From JAAYZK01 sp964535025 (GTDB taxonomy: Bacteria > Planctomycetota > Phycisphaerae > SM23-33 > FEN-1343): a stretch of DNA of 29,638 bases. The DNA is taken from assembly GCA_964535025.1 (NCBI GenBank), contig CAZHRW010000278.1, positions 1-29,638 of the forward strand, written 5' to 3'. Below the pieces are notes generated by a model. The model saw only the letters and a list, made by a program, of their open reading frames with translations, did no database searches and was not told where the DNA came from. Position numbers and translations under genes: made by a program. Every line of letters begins with the position of its first letter. Positions within the stretch are counted from its first letter, which is position 1. This document shows, piece by piece, positions 7,939 to 16,646 of this stretch.

Positions 7939-9200
7939 ACGAACAGGAACAGACTGCGGAGCGAACGCGCCGGCTGAACCCGTTGCGGCGGTTGCGGGCG
8001 GCGGTTGCCCATGTGGCGGTCCGGTGCGGCACGGCGGTGTACGCCGCCCTGCTCCGTCGAGCCGGACCTAAACGCCGGCGCCGGCTGTCCAAGCCGGTGC
8101 GGATCCTGCTGACCGGCCGATTCGACTCGGACAACTGGATCCGCGCGCACATCGGCCCATTGGCCGCCAGCAATGCCTGCCAGGGCGTCTGGATGGTTTC
8201 CACGCAGCCGGTGCCTGATCTGCCCAAGGTGACCGGCGTGTACCCGCCGAGGTGGCTGGTGCGCCTGATCGGGGCGACGCCGGCACGGCTGGTGACGTTC
8301 ACGCGTTACGCCAGAAGGCATCGGCCGGAGGTGGTGGGGGGCTTTCACCTGCTGATCAACGGTTTGGTGGCCATCCTGGTCGCTCGACGGATCGGTGCGC
8401 GATCGATGTACTTCTGCGTCGGCGGGCCGGTTGAAGTGCTCGATGGGGGCGTGTGGGGCGAGGGCAACTATTTCTCGATGATGGAGACGCCCGACGCGAT
8501 CGTCGAACGCCGGCTGCTCGAGGCGGTCCGTGCCTGCGACCTCGTCGTCACCATGGGCTCGCGCGCCGCGGCGTTCTTTCGCGAGCGCGGGGTGGCCGGG
8601 GACGTGCGGGTCATCTCCGGGGGGATCGATCCGACGCGATTCCAGGCCAACGGCGCGGTGCGGGACATCGACGTCATCCTCACCGCACGCCTGGTGCCCA
8701 TCAAGCGGGTCGACGTGTGGCTGGATGCGTTGAACTCGGCCCGTGCACGGATGGGGGACCTGGCGGCGGTGATCGTCGGGTCCGGGCCTCTGCAGACCCA
8801 CCTCCAGCGTGCGTGTCGGCGGATGGGGTTGGCCGAGTGCGTGCGGTTCATCGGCTATCAGCAGGACGTGGCATCGTGGCTGGCCAGGAGCCGTCTTTTC
8901 GTACTCACCAGCGACAGCGAGGGTCTGTCGCTGGCGCTGATGGAAGCGATGACAGCGGGCCTGACGCCGATCGTTTCGAATGTGGGGGACCTGGCCGATC
9001 TGGTCAGCGATGGGGTCAACGGCTATCTGGTCCCGCGACGGCGCCCGGATCTTGTGGCTGATCGGATCGTGGAACTGCTCACGAATCCGACCAAGCTGGA
9101 AGCATTCGCGACGGCCGCACGCTGGACGGCACGGCGTTATGAGATAAGCCAGACGGTCGGTCTGTGGAACGGGGTCCTCGCGCAGCTATCCGCGCGGTGA
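7932..9200 (+). CDS. GT4-family glycosyltransferase
   Basis: The product is 422 residues and starts with GTG 7932, overlapping the upstream stop by seven bases. A basic N-terminal extension of about 55 residues precedes the first Rossmann strand (VRILLTGRFDSDNW). The donor domain shows VILTARLVPIKRVDVWLDAL and TSDSEGLSLALMEAMTAGLTPIVSN, with the GT4 E-x7-E pair, then GDLADLVSDGVNGYLVP. The long Arg-rich N-terminus may mediate membrane association; this is inference. It lies between the deacetylase-like and adenylating-enzyme genes, and its role is presumed to be addition of one repeat-unit sugar. A 31-base gap follows. Confidence 0.88.
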   Translation: MVDEQEQTAERTRRLNPLRRLRAAVAHVAVRCGTAVYAALLRRAGPKRRRRLSKPVRILLTGRFDSDNWIRAHIGPLAASNACQGVWMVSTQPVPDLPKVTGVYPPRWLVRLIGATPARLVTFTRYARRHRPEVVGGFHLLINGLVAILVARRIGARSMYFCVGGPVEVLDGGVWGEGNYFSMMETPDAIVERRLLEAVRACDLVVTMGSRAAAFFRERGVAGDVRVISGGIDPTRFQANGAVRDIDVILTARLVPIKRVDVWLDALNSARARMGDLAAVIVGSGPLQTHLQRACRRMGLAECVRFIGYQQDVASWLARSRLFVLTSDSEGLSLALMEAMTAGLTPIVSNVGDLADLVSDGVNGYLVPRRRPDLVADRIVELLTNPTKLEAFATAARWTARRYEISQTVGLWNGVLAQLSAR

Positions 9201-9231
9201 ATCACAAGGTGGCCGATGGGGGGGGCGGACG

Positions 9232-10683
9232 ATGGAGTGTGCATGGTCCCGAAAGAATGCATGGGAACACTCGCCGTACTGGCTCAAGCGCGGATTGACC
9301 CCGCTGTTGGGCCGGGTCCCGCCGGCGTGGCTGTTGGGGCGGCGCTTCCGAAGGTACCTGCGTTTTGTGCGGGAGGCCCAATGGTGGCCGCGGGACCGGA
9401 TGCGGTCATACCAGACGGCGCAACTGCGGCGGATCTGCACACTGGCGGCGAAGCGATCGGTCTTCTACCGCGAGCTGTTCCGTCAAGCGGGGTTCCGACC
9501 GGAGACGTTGAGTTGCCCTGAAGATCTGGCCGCGGTTCCGATCATCGACAAAGAGACCGTTCGCACCAACCTGAGGGCCATGTGCACGACCCCGCCGACC
9601 CGTCCGTGGGTCGACCGCATCGCCACCGCCGGTACGGGGGGCAGGCCCCTGGCCTTTTATATCGACGCCGGCCGTTCCGCCATTGAGTTCGCCTATCTGT
9701 TGGCCAGTTGGGAGCGGATCGGCTGGACGCTGGGAACGCCCCTGGCCGTGCTGCGAGGTGAGGTGGTGCCGCCCGGACGGCGGGAGACGATGCACTACAG
9801 CTACGATCCGATGCTCCGACGACACATCTACAGCAGCTTCGACCTGTCGGAACGGGACCTCGACGCCTACCTCGACCACATGAACCGCCTCCAGCGTTTC
9901 TACCTCCACGCCTACCCCTCGACCGCCGCGGCCTTGGCGCGCCATCTACGGCGAACCGGACGGCCGGCGCCGCTGGGGCTGTCGGGCGTGATCCTCGAAT
10001 CGGAGAACGTTTATCCCGCCCAGCGGCGGATGATGGAAGAAGTTTTCGGCTGCACCGCCCTGTGCTGCTATGGGCAGTCGGAGAAGGTCGTCCTGGCCGT
10101 CGAATACCCCGGTGGCGCCGGCTACCACGTCTGGCCGACGTACGGTTATCTCGAGCTGATCGACGAGGACGGCCAGCCCATCACCGAGTGCGGCCGGCGG
10201 GGTCAGATCGTGGGCACGGGGTTCATCAACACGGTTGTGCCCTTCATCCGCTATCGCACCGGGGACGAAGCGACCTATCGCGCCGAGCGATGCCACCTGT
10301 GCGGCCGAGAACACAAGATTCTCACCGATCTGTGCGGCCACCACTTCCAGGAGGCGCTGATCACCGCCGATGGCGACGAAATTCCCTGGGCCGCGCTGAA
10401 TATGCACGACGACACGTTTCAACAGGTGCGCCAATTCCAGTTTGCCCAGTCGGCGCCCGGACGTGCGGTGCTTCGGGTGGTGCCGGCCGAGGGATTCACT
10501 CCCGGCGACGTGGAGCGGATCGGCCGGATGCTCGACCTGAAACTGAGGGACCGAATCGCGCTGACCGTTCAAGTCGTCGACGCTATCCCCCTCAGCGGGC
10601 GGGGTAAGGCCATCTATGTGGATCAGCGGGTCGAACGCGTCACGGGCTTGCCGTGGCCCTGGGAGCGGGCATGCAGCGGTTGA
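9232..10683 (+). CDS. CapK/phenylacetate-CoA ligase-like adenylate-forming protein
   Basis: The product is 483 residues. Motifs of the adenylate-forming superfamily are visible in order: IATAGTGGRPLAFY (a variant of the TSGTTG phosphate loop), CCYGQSEKVVLAVEY (the Y-G-x-[ST]-E motif), VPFIRYRTGDEATY (the R-Y-R-T-G-D hinge/adenylate motif) and a C-terminal IPLSGRGKAIYVDQ segment. CapK-like members occur in many capsule and EPS loci and are thought to activate a carboxylate to an adenylate, possibly for attaching an acyl or amino-acid group to the glycan; the true substrate is usually unknown. I count C-x2-C in CHLCGREHK, which could bind metal. ATG 9232 follows a GGGGGG run. The end overlaps the heparinase-like gene by 13 bases. 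Confidence 0.85.
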   Translation: MECAWSRKNAWEHSPYWLKRGLTPLLGRVPPAWLLGRRFRRYLRFVREAQWWPRDRMRSYQTAQLRRICTLAAKRSVFYRELFRQAGFRPETLSCPEDLAAVPIIDKETVRTNLRAMCTTPPTRPWVDRIATAGTGGRPLAFYIDAGRSAIEFAYLLASWERIGWTLGTPLAVLRGEVVPPGRRETMHYSYDPMLRRHIYSSFDLSERDLDAYLDHMNRLQRFYLHAYPSTAAALARHLRRTGRPAPLGLSGVILESENVYPAQRRMMEEVFGCTALCCYGQSEKVVLAVEYPGGAGYHVWPTYGYLELIDEDGQPITECGRRGQIVGTGFINTVVPFIRYRTGDEATYRAERCHLCGREHKILTDLCGHHFQEALITADGDEIPWAALNMHDDTFQQVRQFQFAQSAPGRAVLRVVPAEGFTPGDVERIGRMLDLKLRDRIALTVQVVDAIPLSGRGKAIYVDQRVERVTGLPWPWERACSG

Positions 10684-11522
10684 CCTGGTACATCCGTCGC
10701 CTGGGTGCCATGGAGCCCGGGGAGATCGGCGATCGCGCCAAGACGTTGCTGCGCAACCGCATCGAGCGGTTTGGCATACACCGCCGCGGCGCGCTGCGGC
10801 CGACCGTGCTATTGTGCCGTGCGGATCTGCCGGCCCACCAGGCGGGCTTCGCGGTCACGCCGGTGCCGGTGGGGGCCTGGGCGTCGCTCAGCGGGCCGTC
10901 CCGGCGGTGGATGCAGCGGTTGCGGCTTCAGGCCGAACCGATGCTGCGCGGACGCCTGAGCTTCTTCGACCTCCACGAGCATCCCCTCGGCATGCCTGTG
11001 GATTGGCACCGCGATCACGGCTCGGGACGGGCGGCTCCCCGGCGGTACGCGCCGACCATCGACTACCGCGACGTCCGCGTCACGGGCGACTGCAAGTACG
11101 TGTGGGAACCCAACCGCCACCATCACTGGGTCGTGCTCGGACGCGCCTACCGGGCCACGGGGGATGGACGCTACGCACGGGTCATCGTCGATCAGTTAAA
11201 CGGCTGGCTGGACGCGTGCCCCTTCGGGTTCGGCATGCCGTGGCGCAGCGGACTGGAGTTGGGTGTGCGCCTGATCAACTGGGTCTGGGCGCTGGACCTG
11301 ATCACCCCGGCGGACGTGCTGGCGCCGGTGGCATGGCGCCGGGTGCTGCAGGCGGTCGACTTGCACCTCTGGCAGATCCTTCGCACGTTCTCGGCCGGTT
11401 CCTCCGCCAACAACCACCTCATTGGCGAGGCCGCCGGGGCATTCGTGGCGGCGTGTTATTTCCCCGCCCTGAAGCGCTCGACCGAGGCAGCCGCCATCAG
11501 CCGCGAGATCCTCTGCGAATAG
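10671..11522 (+). CDS. Heparinase II/III-like protein, N-terminal part, ended by in-frame TAG
   Basis: This is the 283-residue N-terminal segment of a heparinase II/III-like polysaccharide lyase. It begins MQRLTWYIRRLGAMEPGEI, an opening I recognise from EPS-locus members. It continues as an alpha/alpha toroid with WEPNRHHHWVVLGRAY, GLELGVRLINWVWAL and SSANNHLIGEAAGAF, all expected conserved blocks. The reading frame meets TAG at 11520-11522 after REILCE, yet the same frame continues directly into the rest of the family. I chose ATG 10671 because homologues begin there; an in-frame GTG at 10653 is possible. On its own this half would lack the C-terminal beta domain, so it is probably non-functional unless the stop is read through or is a sequencing error. 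Confidence 0.82.
   Translation: MQRLTWYIRRLGAMEPGEIGDRAKTLLRNRIERFGIHRRGALRPTVLLCRADLPAHQAGFAVTPVPVGAWASLSGPSRRWMQRLRLQAEPMLRGRLSFFDLHEHPLGMPVDWHRDHGSGRAAPRRYAPTIDYRDVRVTGDCKYVWEPNRHHHWVVLGRAYRATGDGRYARVIVDQLNGWLDACPFGFGMPWRSGLELGVRLINWVWALDLITPADVLAPVAWRRVLQAVDLHLWQILRTFSAGSSANNHLIGEAAGAFVAACYFPALKRSTEAAAISREILCE
11520..11522 (+). other. In-frame amber codon interrupting the heparinase II/III-like gene
   Basis: TAG is codon 284 counted from ATG 10671. Both sides are in the same frame and read as one continuous family sequence (REILCE - stop - VHRQVFPDGGSVEQAVGY). A single G-to-T change from GAG would create it. TAG also ends genes at 5564, 7938, 22339 and 23109, so it is a normal stop in this genome and not a reassigned codon. 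Confidence 0.9.
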
Positions 11523-12695
11523 GTGCACCGGCAAGTCTTCCCCGACGGCGGGTCCGTCGAACAGGCCGTCGGCTATGAAGTGTTCGTCCTTCAACTGCTG
11601 TTGACGGCCGGGATTGCCGCACGCCGCACCGGGGCGGACTTTCCTGACACATGGTGGGCGGTTCTGGAGCGGATGGGGGAGTTTCTCGGCGCCTTGTGTG
11701 AGGGGGGACCGGTGCCGATGGTGGGCGACTACGACGACGGGTACGTTCTGGACCTCGGCGACCACCCCCGGCGCGCGGAGCCCTGGCTGACGGTGCTGGC
11801 GGCGTTGCTGGGTCGGACCGACGCGTTCGGCGTCGACGCGGCCGCGTGGCTGGAGCCGGCCGCGTGGCTGTTTGGTGCGACCGGCGCGGCCAGGACGGCG
11901 TCGCACATTGCCCCGACCGACGGGGCGCTGACGCATCGGGCCTTCTGCCGCACGGGGCTGTACCTGCTCCAGTGCGGACGCCGGGGTGGAGACGACCGCA
12001 TCAGCGTCACCTTCGACTGCGGCGACCACGGGCTGGCGCCCGTCGCTGCTCACGCCCACGCCGACGCGCTGAGCGTGACGCTGCGGGCGTTTGGGCGCGA
12101 TGTGCTGGTCGATCCAGGCACGTACGATTACTTCTCCTGGCGGCCCTGGCGGGAGTATTTCCGGTCCACCCGGGCGCACAACACCCTCGAGATCGACGGC
12201 CGCGATCAGTCCGTCGCCGGGGGTCCGTTTCTGTGGACCCGCCGCGCGAAGGCGTGGTGCACGCTCTGGTCGCCGGAGGTCGCCCGCGTCGTCGGCGAAC
12301 ACGACGGCTACACCCGCCTGCGCGATCCTGTGGTGCATCGCAGGTCTGTCACGCTCGACGCCGACTCAGGCACCGTGACCCTCCGTGACGATATTCTCGC
12401 CAAGGGGTCCCATGATGCGACGCTGCGGTTCCACGTCGCCGAAGACGTGGCGGTCCTTGACGCCGGCGACAACCGCTACGAACTCCACCTGCACGCCGGC
12501 GGCAAGGTTACGATCGAGCTGGATCCCGCCTTGACGGTGGAGGTGGTCCGTGCCGCCGAGGATACCATCGGGGGGTGGGTCAGCCGGGGTTATCACCAGA
12601 AGGCGCCGGCGTCGACCATCGTCGCCCGACGCCGTACGCGCGGGATGGCGTCGCTGATCACCCGGCTCCGCGTTGAACCGCCGGAGGCATCCTAA
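11523..12695 (+). CDS. Heparinase II/III-like protein, C-terminal part
   Basis: This is the 390-residue continuation of the heparinase II/III-like protein in the same frame as the preceding half. It starts with the rest of the toroid (RQVFPDGGSVEQAVGYEVFVLQLLL) and then holds the beta-sheet heparinase II/III C-terminal domain: AAHAHADALSVTLRAFGRDVLVDPGTYDY and YFRSTRAHNTLEIDGRDQS. The HxHAD block is the family's most conserved signature. A GTG directly follows the amber codon, but no convincing Shine-Dalgarno precedes it, so independent translation is doubtful. Intact members are roughly 600-700 residues, matching the 674 codons obtained by reading through. In EPS loci such lyases are thought to trim uronic-acid-containing polymer. 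Confidence 0.82.
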   Translation: MHRQVFPDGGSVEQAVGYEVFVLQLLLTAGIAARRTGADFPDTWWAVLERMGEFLGALCEGGPVPMVGDYDDGYVLDLGDHPRRAEPWLTVLAALLGRTDAFGVDAAAWLEPAAWLFGATGAARTASHIAPTDGALTHRAFCRTGLYLLQCGRRGGDDRISVTFDCGDHGLAPVAAHAHADALSVTLRAFGRDVLVDPGTYDYFSWRPWREYFRSTRAHNTLEIDGRDQSVAGGPFLWTRRAKAWCTLWSPEVARVVGEHDGYTRLRDPVVHRRSVTLDADSGTVTLRDDILAKGSHDATLRFHVAEDVAVLDAGDNRYELHLHAGGKVTIELDPALTVEVVRAAEDTIGGWVSRGYHQKAPASTIVARRRTRGMASLITRLRVEPPEAS

Positions 12696-12705
12696 GGGGG
12701 ACGTC

Positions 12706-13836
12706 ATGCGGATGGTGCTGCTCTGTCGCGGCTGGAACTCCGGGACGAACCAGGCCCTGGCCGACGCCTGGCGACGGGGCTGTCCGGCCATGGCGGTCGA
12801 TGTCGTCGACGTGAGCCGGCTCACCCGCAAGGGGCTCGTGCGCCGGAGCCTGTGGCGCGCAGGGGGCGGCGACCACGGGGCCCTGCGCCGCCCGGGGCAC
12901 TACAGCCTGCTCGCCAGGATGCTCAGAGACAGCGGTGTGCTGGACGGCGCGGACTTCACCCTGGCGTTCGGTACGCTCGTGCCTGTCATCGAGGGTGGCC
13001 CGCCGCAGTTCATCTACACCGACCACACCATCCAGGCCAATCGGTACTACCCGGGCGGCGCGGCGCATCTGCGGCAGTGGCAGGCGGTCACCGAGATCGA
13101 GCGGACCTGTATCCACGGGGCGCGGATGGTCTTCACCATGGGTCGTCACGTGGTGCGCTCCCTCCGCGAGCACTACGGGCTGTCCGGGCGGCGGGTGCGC
13201 TGCGTGGGGGCCGGGTGCAACGCCCCGCCGCCCCGGCAGCCGACGCCGCGACGCGACCGGTCCAAGGGGATCATCTTCGTCGGCCTCGACTGGCAGCGCA
13301 AGGGCGGCCCGGCCCTGCTGGAGGCGTTCGGGCGGCTGCGCGGTCGACATCCGACCGCGACGCTGACGATCGTCGGCGCGCGGCCTCGTCTGAAGGGGTG
13401 GGGCCCGGTCGTGCGGGTGCTGGGGCCTATGCCGCCGGAGGCGGTGAGTCGTCGCCTGGCCGCTGCGTCGATTTTCTGCATGCCCAGTTACCGCGAGCCG
13501 TTCGGGCTGGCCTACCTCGAAGCGATGCAGGCGGGCCTGCCGGTGGTGGCCTGGCGGCTGGGGGCGACGCCCGATTTCGTGCTGGACGGACGGACCGGCT
13601 ACACCGTCCCGTGCGGCGACCTCGACGCACTGACCGATCGGCTGGACCGCCTGTTGGCCGATCCGGACGCCTGCGCGCGGATGGGACGGCGGGGCCGCGC
13701 CCTCGTGCAACGCGCCTACACCTGGCCGCGGACGCAATCGCTGATGTGGCGATCCATCCAGGGTGCGTTGGCACCCGACTCGCTAATCAAGCTCTCCGGC
13801 CGGCAGACCGAGAACAACAGCGAAGGGGGATGCTGA
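12706..13836 (+). CDS. GT4-family glycosyltransferase
   Basis: The product is 376 residues. A loosely conserved N-terminal domain (RMVLLCRGWNSGTNQALADA) is followed by YTDHTIQANRYYPGG. The donor domain has IIFVGLDWQRKGGPALLEAF and MPSYREPFGLAYLEAMQAGLPVVAW, with the E-x7-E pair of GT4 enzymes. ATG 12706 is preceded by AAGGGGG at good spacing; an in-frame ATG at 12673 lies inside the upstream gene and is less likely. It overlaps the next gene by one base (TGATG). It probably adds a sugar to the lipid-linked intermediate; donor unknown. Confidence 0.87.
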   Translation: MRMVLLCRGWNSGTNQALADAWRRGCPAMAVDVVDVSRLTRKGLVRRSLWRAGGGDHGALRRPGHYSLLARMLRDSGVLDGADFTLAFGTLVPVIEGGPPQFIYTDHTIQANRYYPGGAAHLRQWQAVTEIERTCIHGARMVFTMGRHVVRSLREHYGLSGRRVRCVGAGCNAPPPRQPTPRRDRSKGIIFVGLDWQRKGGPALLEAFGRLRGRHPTATLTIVGARPRLKGWGPVVRVLGPMPPEAVSRRLAAASIFCMPSYREPFGLAYLEAMQAGLPVVAWRLGATPDFVLDGRTGYTVPCGDLDALTDRLDRLLADPDACARMGRRGRALVQRAYTWPRTQSLMWRSIQGALAPDSLIKLSGRQTENNSEGGC

Positions 13837-14855
13837 TGGTTCCGCGCGTGAGTATCGGGATGCCGGTCTTTAACGGGGAAGCATACGTCGCCGAGGCGAT
13901 CGAGTCGATCCTGGCCCAGACGTACCGGGACTTCGAGTTGATCATCTCCGACAATGGCTCGACCGATGCGACCCCCGCGATCTGCCGCCGGTATGCCGGA
14001 GCGGACGATCGGGTCCGATTCCACCGCAGCCAGGTCAACCGGGGGGCGGCGTGGAACTTCAATCATCTGCCCCACCTGGCCGTCGGCGAGTTCTTCAAGT
14101 GGGCTGCCCATGACGACACGCTGGCGCCGACGTATCTGCAGCGGTGCGTGGACGTCCTGGACCGCCGCCACGACGTCGTGTTGTGCCACAGCCGTATCCG
14201 CATGATCGATGCCGGCGGCAACGTGATCGGCGACTACAACGTCTGCGCGGACACGGACAGGCCTGACCCCGCCCGGCGGTTGTATGCCGCCATGGAAGAT
14301 GTCATGTGCTACGCGATCTTCGGGCTGATCCGCCGGCCCGAACTGCTGACCACGTCGCTGATGGGAACGTACGCCCACGCCGACGGGGTCCTGCTGGCAC
14401 GCCTGGCGCTGCGGGGGCGACTGGTGGAGATTCCCGAGTACCTGTTCCACTCGCGGCGGCATCCGGCCCAGTCGGCCGGGCGGATGCACAACAAGTACAT
14501 GTACGCCGAGTGGTTCGATCCGTCCCAGGCCGGGCGGATCCTGATGCCCAACTGGCGGATCAACCTGGAGTACGCCCGGTCGGTGCACCGGGCGCCGCTG
14601 CCCCTGCTCGGTCGCCTCCGTTGCTACGGGGTTGTGGGGCGGACGCTGATCTCCGATCGGCGGCGGCTGGCGCGGGATGTCGTCATAGCCGTGCGGCTGA
14701 TGGGCCGCCGACTGTGGCGGCGGCGGGAATCGGACTCGCATCGGCGCGACAAGGACAAGATACGAGGGGAACACCATGAAAGTCGCGATACTCGCCGGGG
14801 GGGTCGGAACGCGGCTCGCCGAGGAGACCTCGGTAAGGCCCAAGCCCATGGTTGA
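13836..14855 (+). CDS. GT2-family glycosyltransferase
   Basis: The product is 339 residues. It has a clear GT-A fold start: VSIGMPVFNGEAYVAEAIES, then ILAQTYRDFELIISDNGSTD with the acidic residues of the nucleotide-binding site, and KWAAHDDTLAPTYLQ carrying a D-D motif in place of D-x-D. I prefer ATG 13836 to 13830 because the AAGGGGGA site ends at about 13830 and would leave no spacing for the earlier codon. The last ~27 residues are strongly basic and overlap the start of rfbF by 80 bases, unlike the 1-14 base overlaps elsewhere, so a late frameshift or sequencing indel is possible. The enzyme is probably a cytoplasmic inverting transferase for the repeat unit. Confidence 0.87.
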   Translation: MVPRVSIGMPVFNGEAYVAEAIESILAQTYRDFELIISDNGSTDATPAICRRYAGADDRVRFHRSQVNRGAAWNFNHLPHLAVGEFFKWAAHDDTLAPTYLQRCVDVLDRRHDVVLCHSRIRMIDAGGNVIGDYNVCADTDRPDPARRLYAAMEDVMCYAIFGLIRRPELLTTSLMGTYAHADGVLLARLALRGRLVEIPEYLFHSRRHPAQSAGRMHNKYMYAEWFDPSQAGRILMPNWRINLEYARSVHRAPLPLLGRLRCYGVVGRTLISDRRRLARDVVIAVRLMGRRLWRRRESDSHRRDKDKIRGEHHESRDTRRGGRNAARRGDLGKAQAHG

Positions 14856-15567
14856 AATCGGCGGGCGCCCGATTCTGTGGCATATCATGCAGCATTACGC
14901 CGCCTATAACCACAGGGAGTTCATTATCGCGCTGGGCTACAAGGGCGAGTTCATCAAGAAGTACATGACCGATTACGTCAGCCTGCACAGCAGCCTGACA
15001 ATCGATTTCCGCAGCGGCACCGTCACCCGTCACGGCAACCATCGGCCGGAATGGACCGTCCACCTGGTGGAAACGGGGATCAACACCATGACCGGCGGGC
15101 GGATCAGACGCCTGGCGCCCTACCTGGGCGGGGAGACATTCTTCCTGACCTGGGGCGACGGCGTCTCTGACATCAACCTGGACGACCTGCTGGCGTTTCA
15201 CCGCTCGCACGGCAAGCTGCTGACGGTGACGGCCGTCCGGCCGCCTGCGCGGTTCGGACACATGCAGTTCGACGGCAACCGGGTCATGGAATTCTCGGAA
15301 AAACCCCAGGCCGCCGAAGGATGGATCAACGGGGGCTTCTTTGTGGCTGAGCCGGGGATCTTCGATTACATCGACGGCGACGACACCCCCTTTGAGCGCG
15401 CTCCGCTGGAAGGCCTGGCTCGCGACGGGCAATTGATGGCTTACCGTCACGAGTCGTTCTGGCAGTGCATGGACACGCTGCGCGACAAGATCCTGCTGGA
15501 GACGCTGTGGGACTCGGGCAAGCCGCCGTGGAAGACGTGGAGGAGTTCATCGGACGGCCTGGATTGA
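14776..15567 (+). CDS. rfbF: Glucose-1-phosphate cytidylyltransferase
   Basis: The product is 263 residues, close to the ~257 usual for RfbF. It starts MKVAILAGGVGTRLAEET with the GGxGTRL nucleotide-binding loop (residues 8-14), followed by RPKPMVEIGGRPILWHIM and ALGYKGEFIKKYM. FLTWGDGVSDINLDDLL supplies the D-G metal-binding region, and WINGGFFVAEPGIFDYI is typical of the family. It catalyses CTP + glucose-1-phosphate to CDP-glucose, the precursor of CDP-activated deoxy and branched sugars. The ATG has GAGGGGAA five bases upstream. It is followed after 12 bases by an SDR enzyme, the standard neighbour for CDP-glucose processing. Confidence 0.95.
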   Translation: MKVAILAGGVGTRLAEETSVRPKPMVEIGGRPILWHIMQHYAAYNHREFIIALGYKGEFIKKYMTDYVSLHSSLTIDFRSGTVTRHGNHRPEWTVHLVETGINTMTGGRIRRLAPYLGGETFFLTWGDGVSDINLDDLLAFHRSHGKLLTVTAVRPPARFGHMQFDGNRVMEFSEKPQAAEGWINGGFFVAEPGIFDYIDGDDTPFERAPLEGLARDGQLMAYRHESFWQCMDTLRDKILLETLWDSGKPPWKTWRSSSDGLD

Positions 15568-15579
15568 AAGGGGGATGAA

Positions 15580-16632
15580 ATGCTTGTGATGGTGACGGGC
15601 AATCTCGGCTACATCGGCACGGCGCTGTGCGGTCGGCTGAAGCGCGAGGGCATGGATGTGATCGGCCTGGACAGCGACCTGTACCGGCGCTGCACCTTCG
15701 GCGCCGAACCGGACCCGGTGCCGACGATCCGCAAGGACATCCGCGACGTGACCGTCGACGACCTGACCGGCGTCGACGCCATCTGCCATTTGGCCGGGCT
15801 GTCCAACGATCCGTTGGGCTTTCTCGATCCGGACCTGACCTACGCGATCAACTATCGCGCCTCGGTCGACCTGGCGGAAAAGGCCCGTGAGGCTGGAGTA
15901 CGTCGATACGTCTTCTCGTCCTCCTGTTCCAACTACGGCGCCGGCGGGCAGGACTGGCTCGACGAGACCTCTGCGTTCCGGCCCGTGACGCCCTACGGCG
16001 AGTCGAAGGTGCTCACCGAGCAGGCGGTAGGACAGATGGCAACGGATCGCTTTTCGCCGACGTTCCTGCGGAACGCGACCGTCTACGGGGTGACGCCGCG
16101 AATCCGGTTCGACCTGGTGCTCAATAACCTGGTCGCCTGGGCGGTCACGACGGGCAAGATCATGCTCAAGAGCGACGGGTCGCCCTGGCGGCCGATCGTG
16201 CACGTGGACGACGTGGCCCGGGCCTTCGTCGCGGTGCTCAAGGCGCCGCGGGAACTGGTGCACAATGAGGCGTTCAACGTCGGCCGCACGGAAGAGAACT
16301 TCCGCATCCGCGACCTGGCGACCATCGTCGGCGAAACGGTGCCCGACTGCGTGGTCACCTTCGCCGAGGGCGCCGAGCCCGATACCCGCTGCTACCGCGT
16401 CAACTGCGACAAGCTGCCCCGGCGGGTGCCGGCCTTCCAGCCCCGCTGGAACGCCCGGATGGGCGCCAAGCAGTTGTACGAGGCCTACCGACGGGTGGGG
16501 CTGACGTTGGCCGAGTTCGAGGGGCCGCGCTATCAGCGGCTCGGCCACATTCGCATGCTGATCACCGAGGGCGTGCTGGATGGTTCCCTGCGCGTGCTTG
16601 CCGAACACGGTGCCGCCGTTGCCGGCGGCTGA
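15580..16632 (+). CDS. NAD-dependent sugar epimerase/dehydratase (extended SDR)
   Basis: The product is 350 residues. It has VTGNLGYIGTAL, the TGxxGYxG dinucleotide loop (residues 6-13), HLAGLSNDP, SSSCSNYG, and Tyr139-x-x-x-Lys143 in YGESK, the SDR catalytic pair. WRPIVHVDDVARAF and EAFNVGRTEENFRI are typical of extended SDRs acting on nucleotide-sugars. Placed between rfbF and C-methyltransferase genes, it probably acts on a CDP-hexose. I cannot say whether it is a 4,6-dehydratase, epimerase or reductase. It does not resemble classical RfbG, so the 4,6-dehydration step could be done by this protein or by one encoded elsewhere. It has a good RBS (AAAGGGGGA). Confidence 0.9.
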   Translation: MLVMVTGNLGYIGTALCGRLKREGMDVIGLDSDLYRRCTFGAEPDPVPTIRKDIRDVTVDDLTGVDAICHLAGLSNDPLGFLDPDLTYAINYRASVDLAEKAREAGVRRYVFSSSCSNYGAGGQDWLDETSAFRPVTPYGESKVLTEQAVGQMATDRFSPTFLRNATVYGVTPRIRFDLVLNNLVAWAVTTGKIMLKSDGSPWRPIVHVDDVARAFVAVLKAPRELVHNEAFNVGRTEENFRIRDLATIVGETVPDCVVTFAEGAEPDTRCYRVNCDKLPRRVPAFQPRWNARMGAKQLYEAYRRVGLTLAEFEGPRYQRLGHIRMLITEGVLDGSLRVLAEHGAAVAGG

Positions 16633-16646
16633 AGGAGCGATGAGGA

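Noticed and set aside
11520..11522. Reassignment of TAG to an amino acid in this genome
   Set aside because: TAG ends other well-supported genes in the window at 5564, 7938 and 23109 in positions matching family length.
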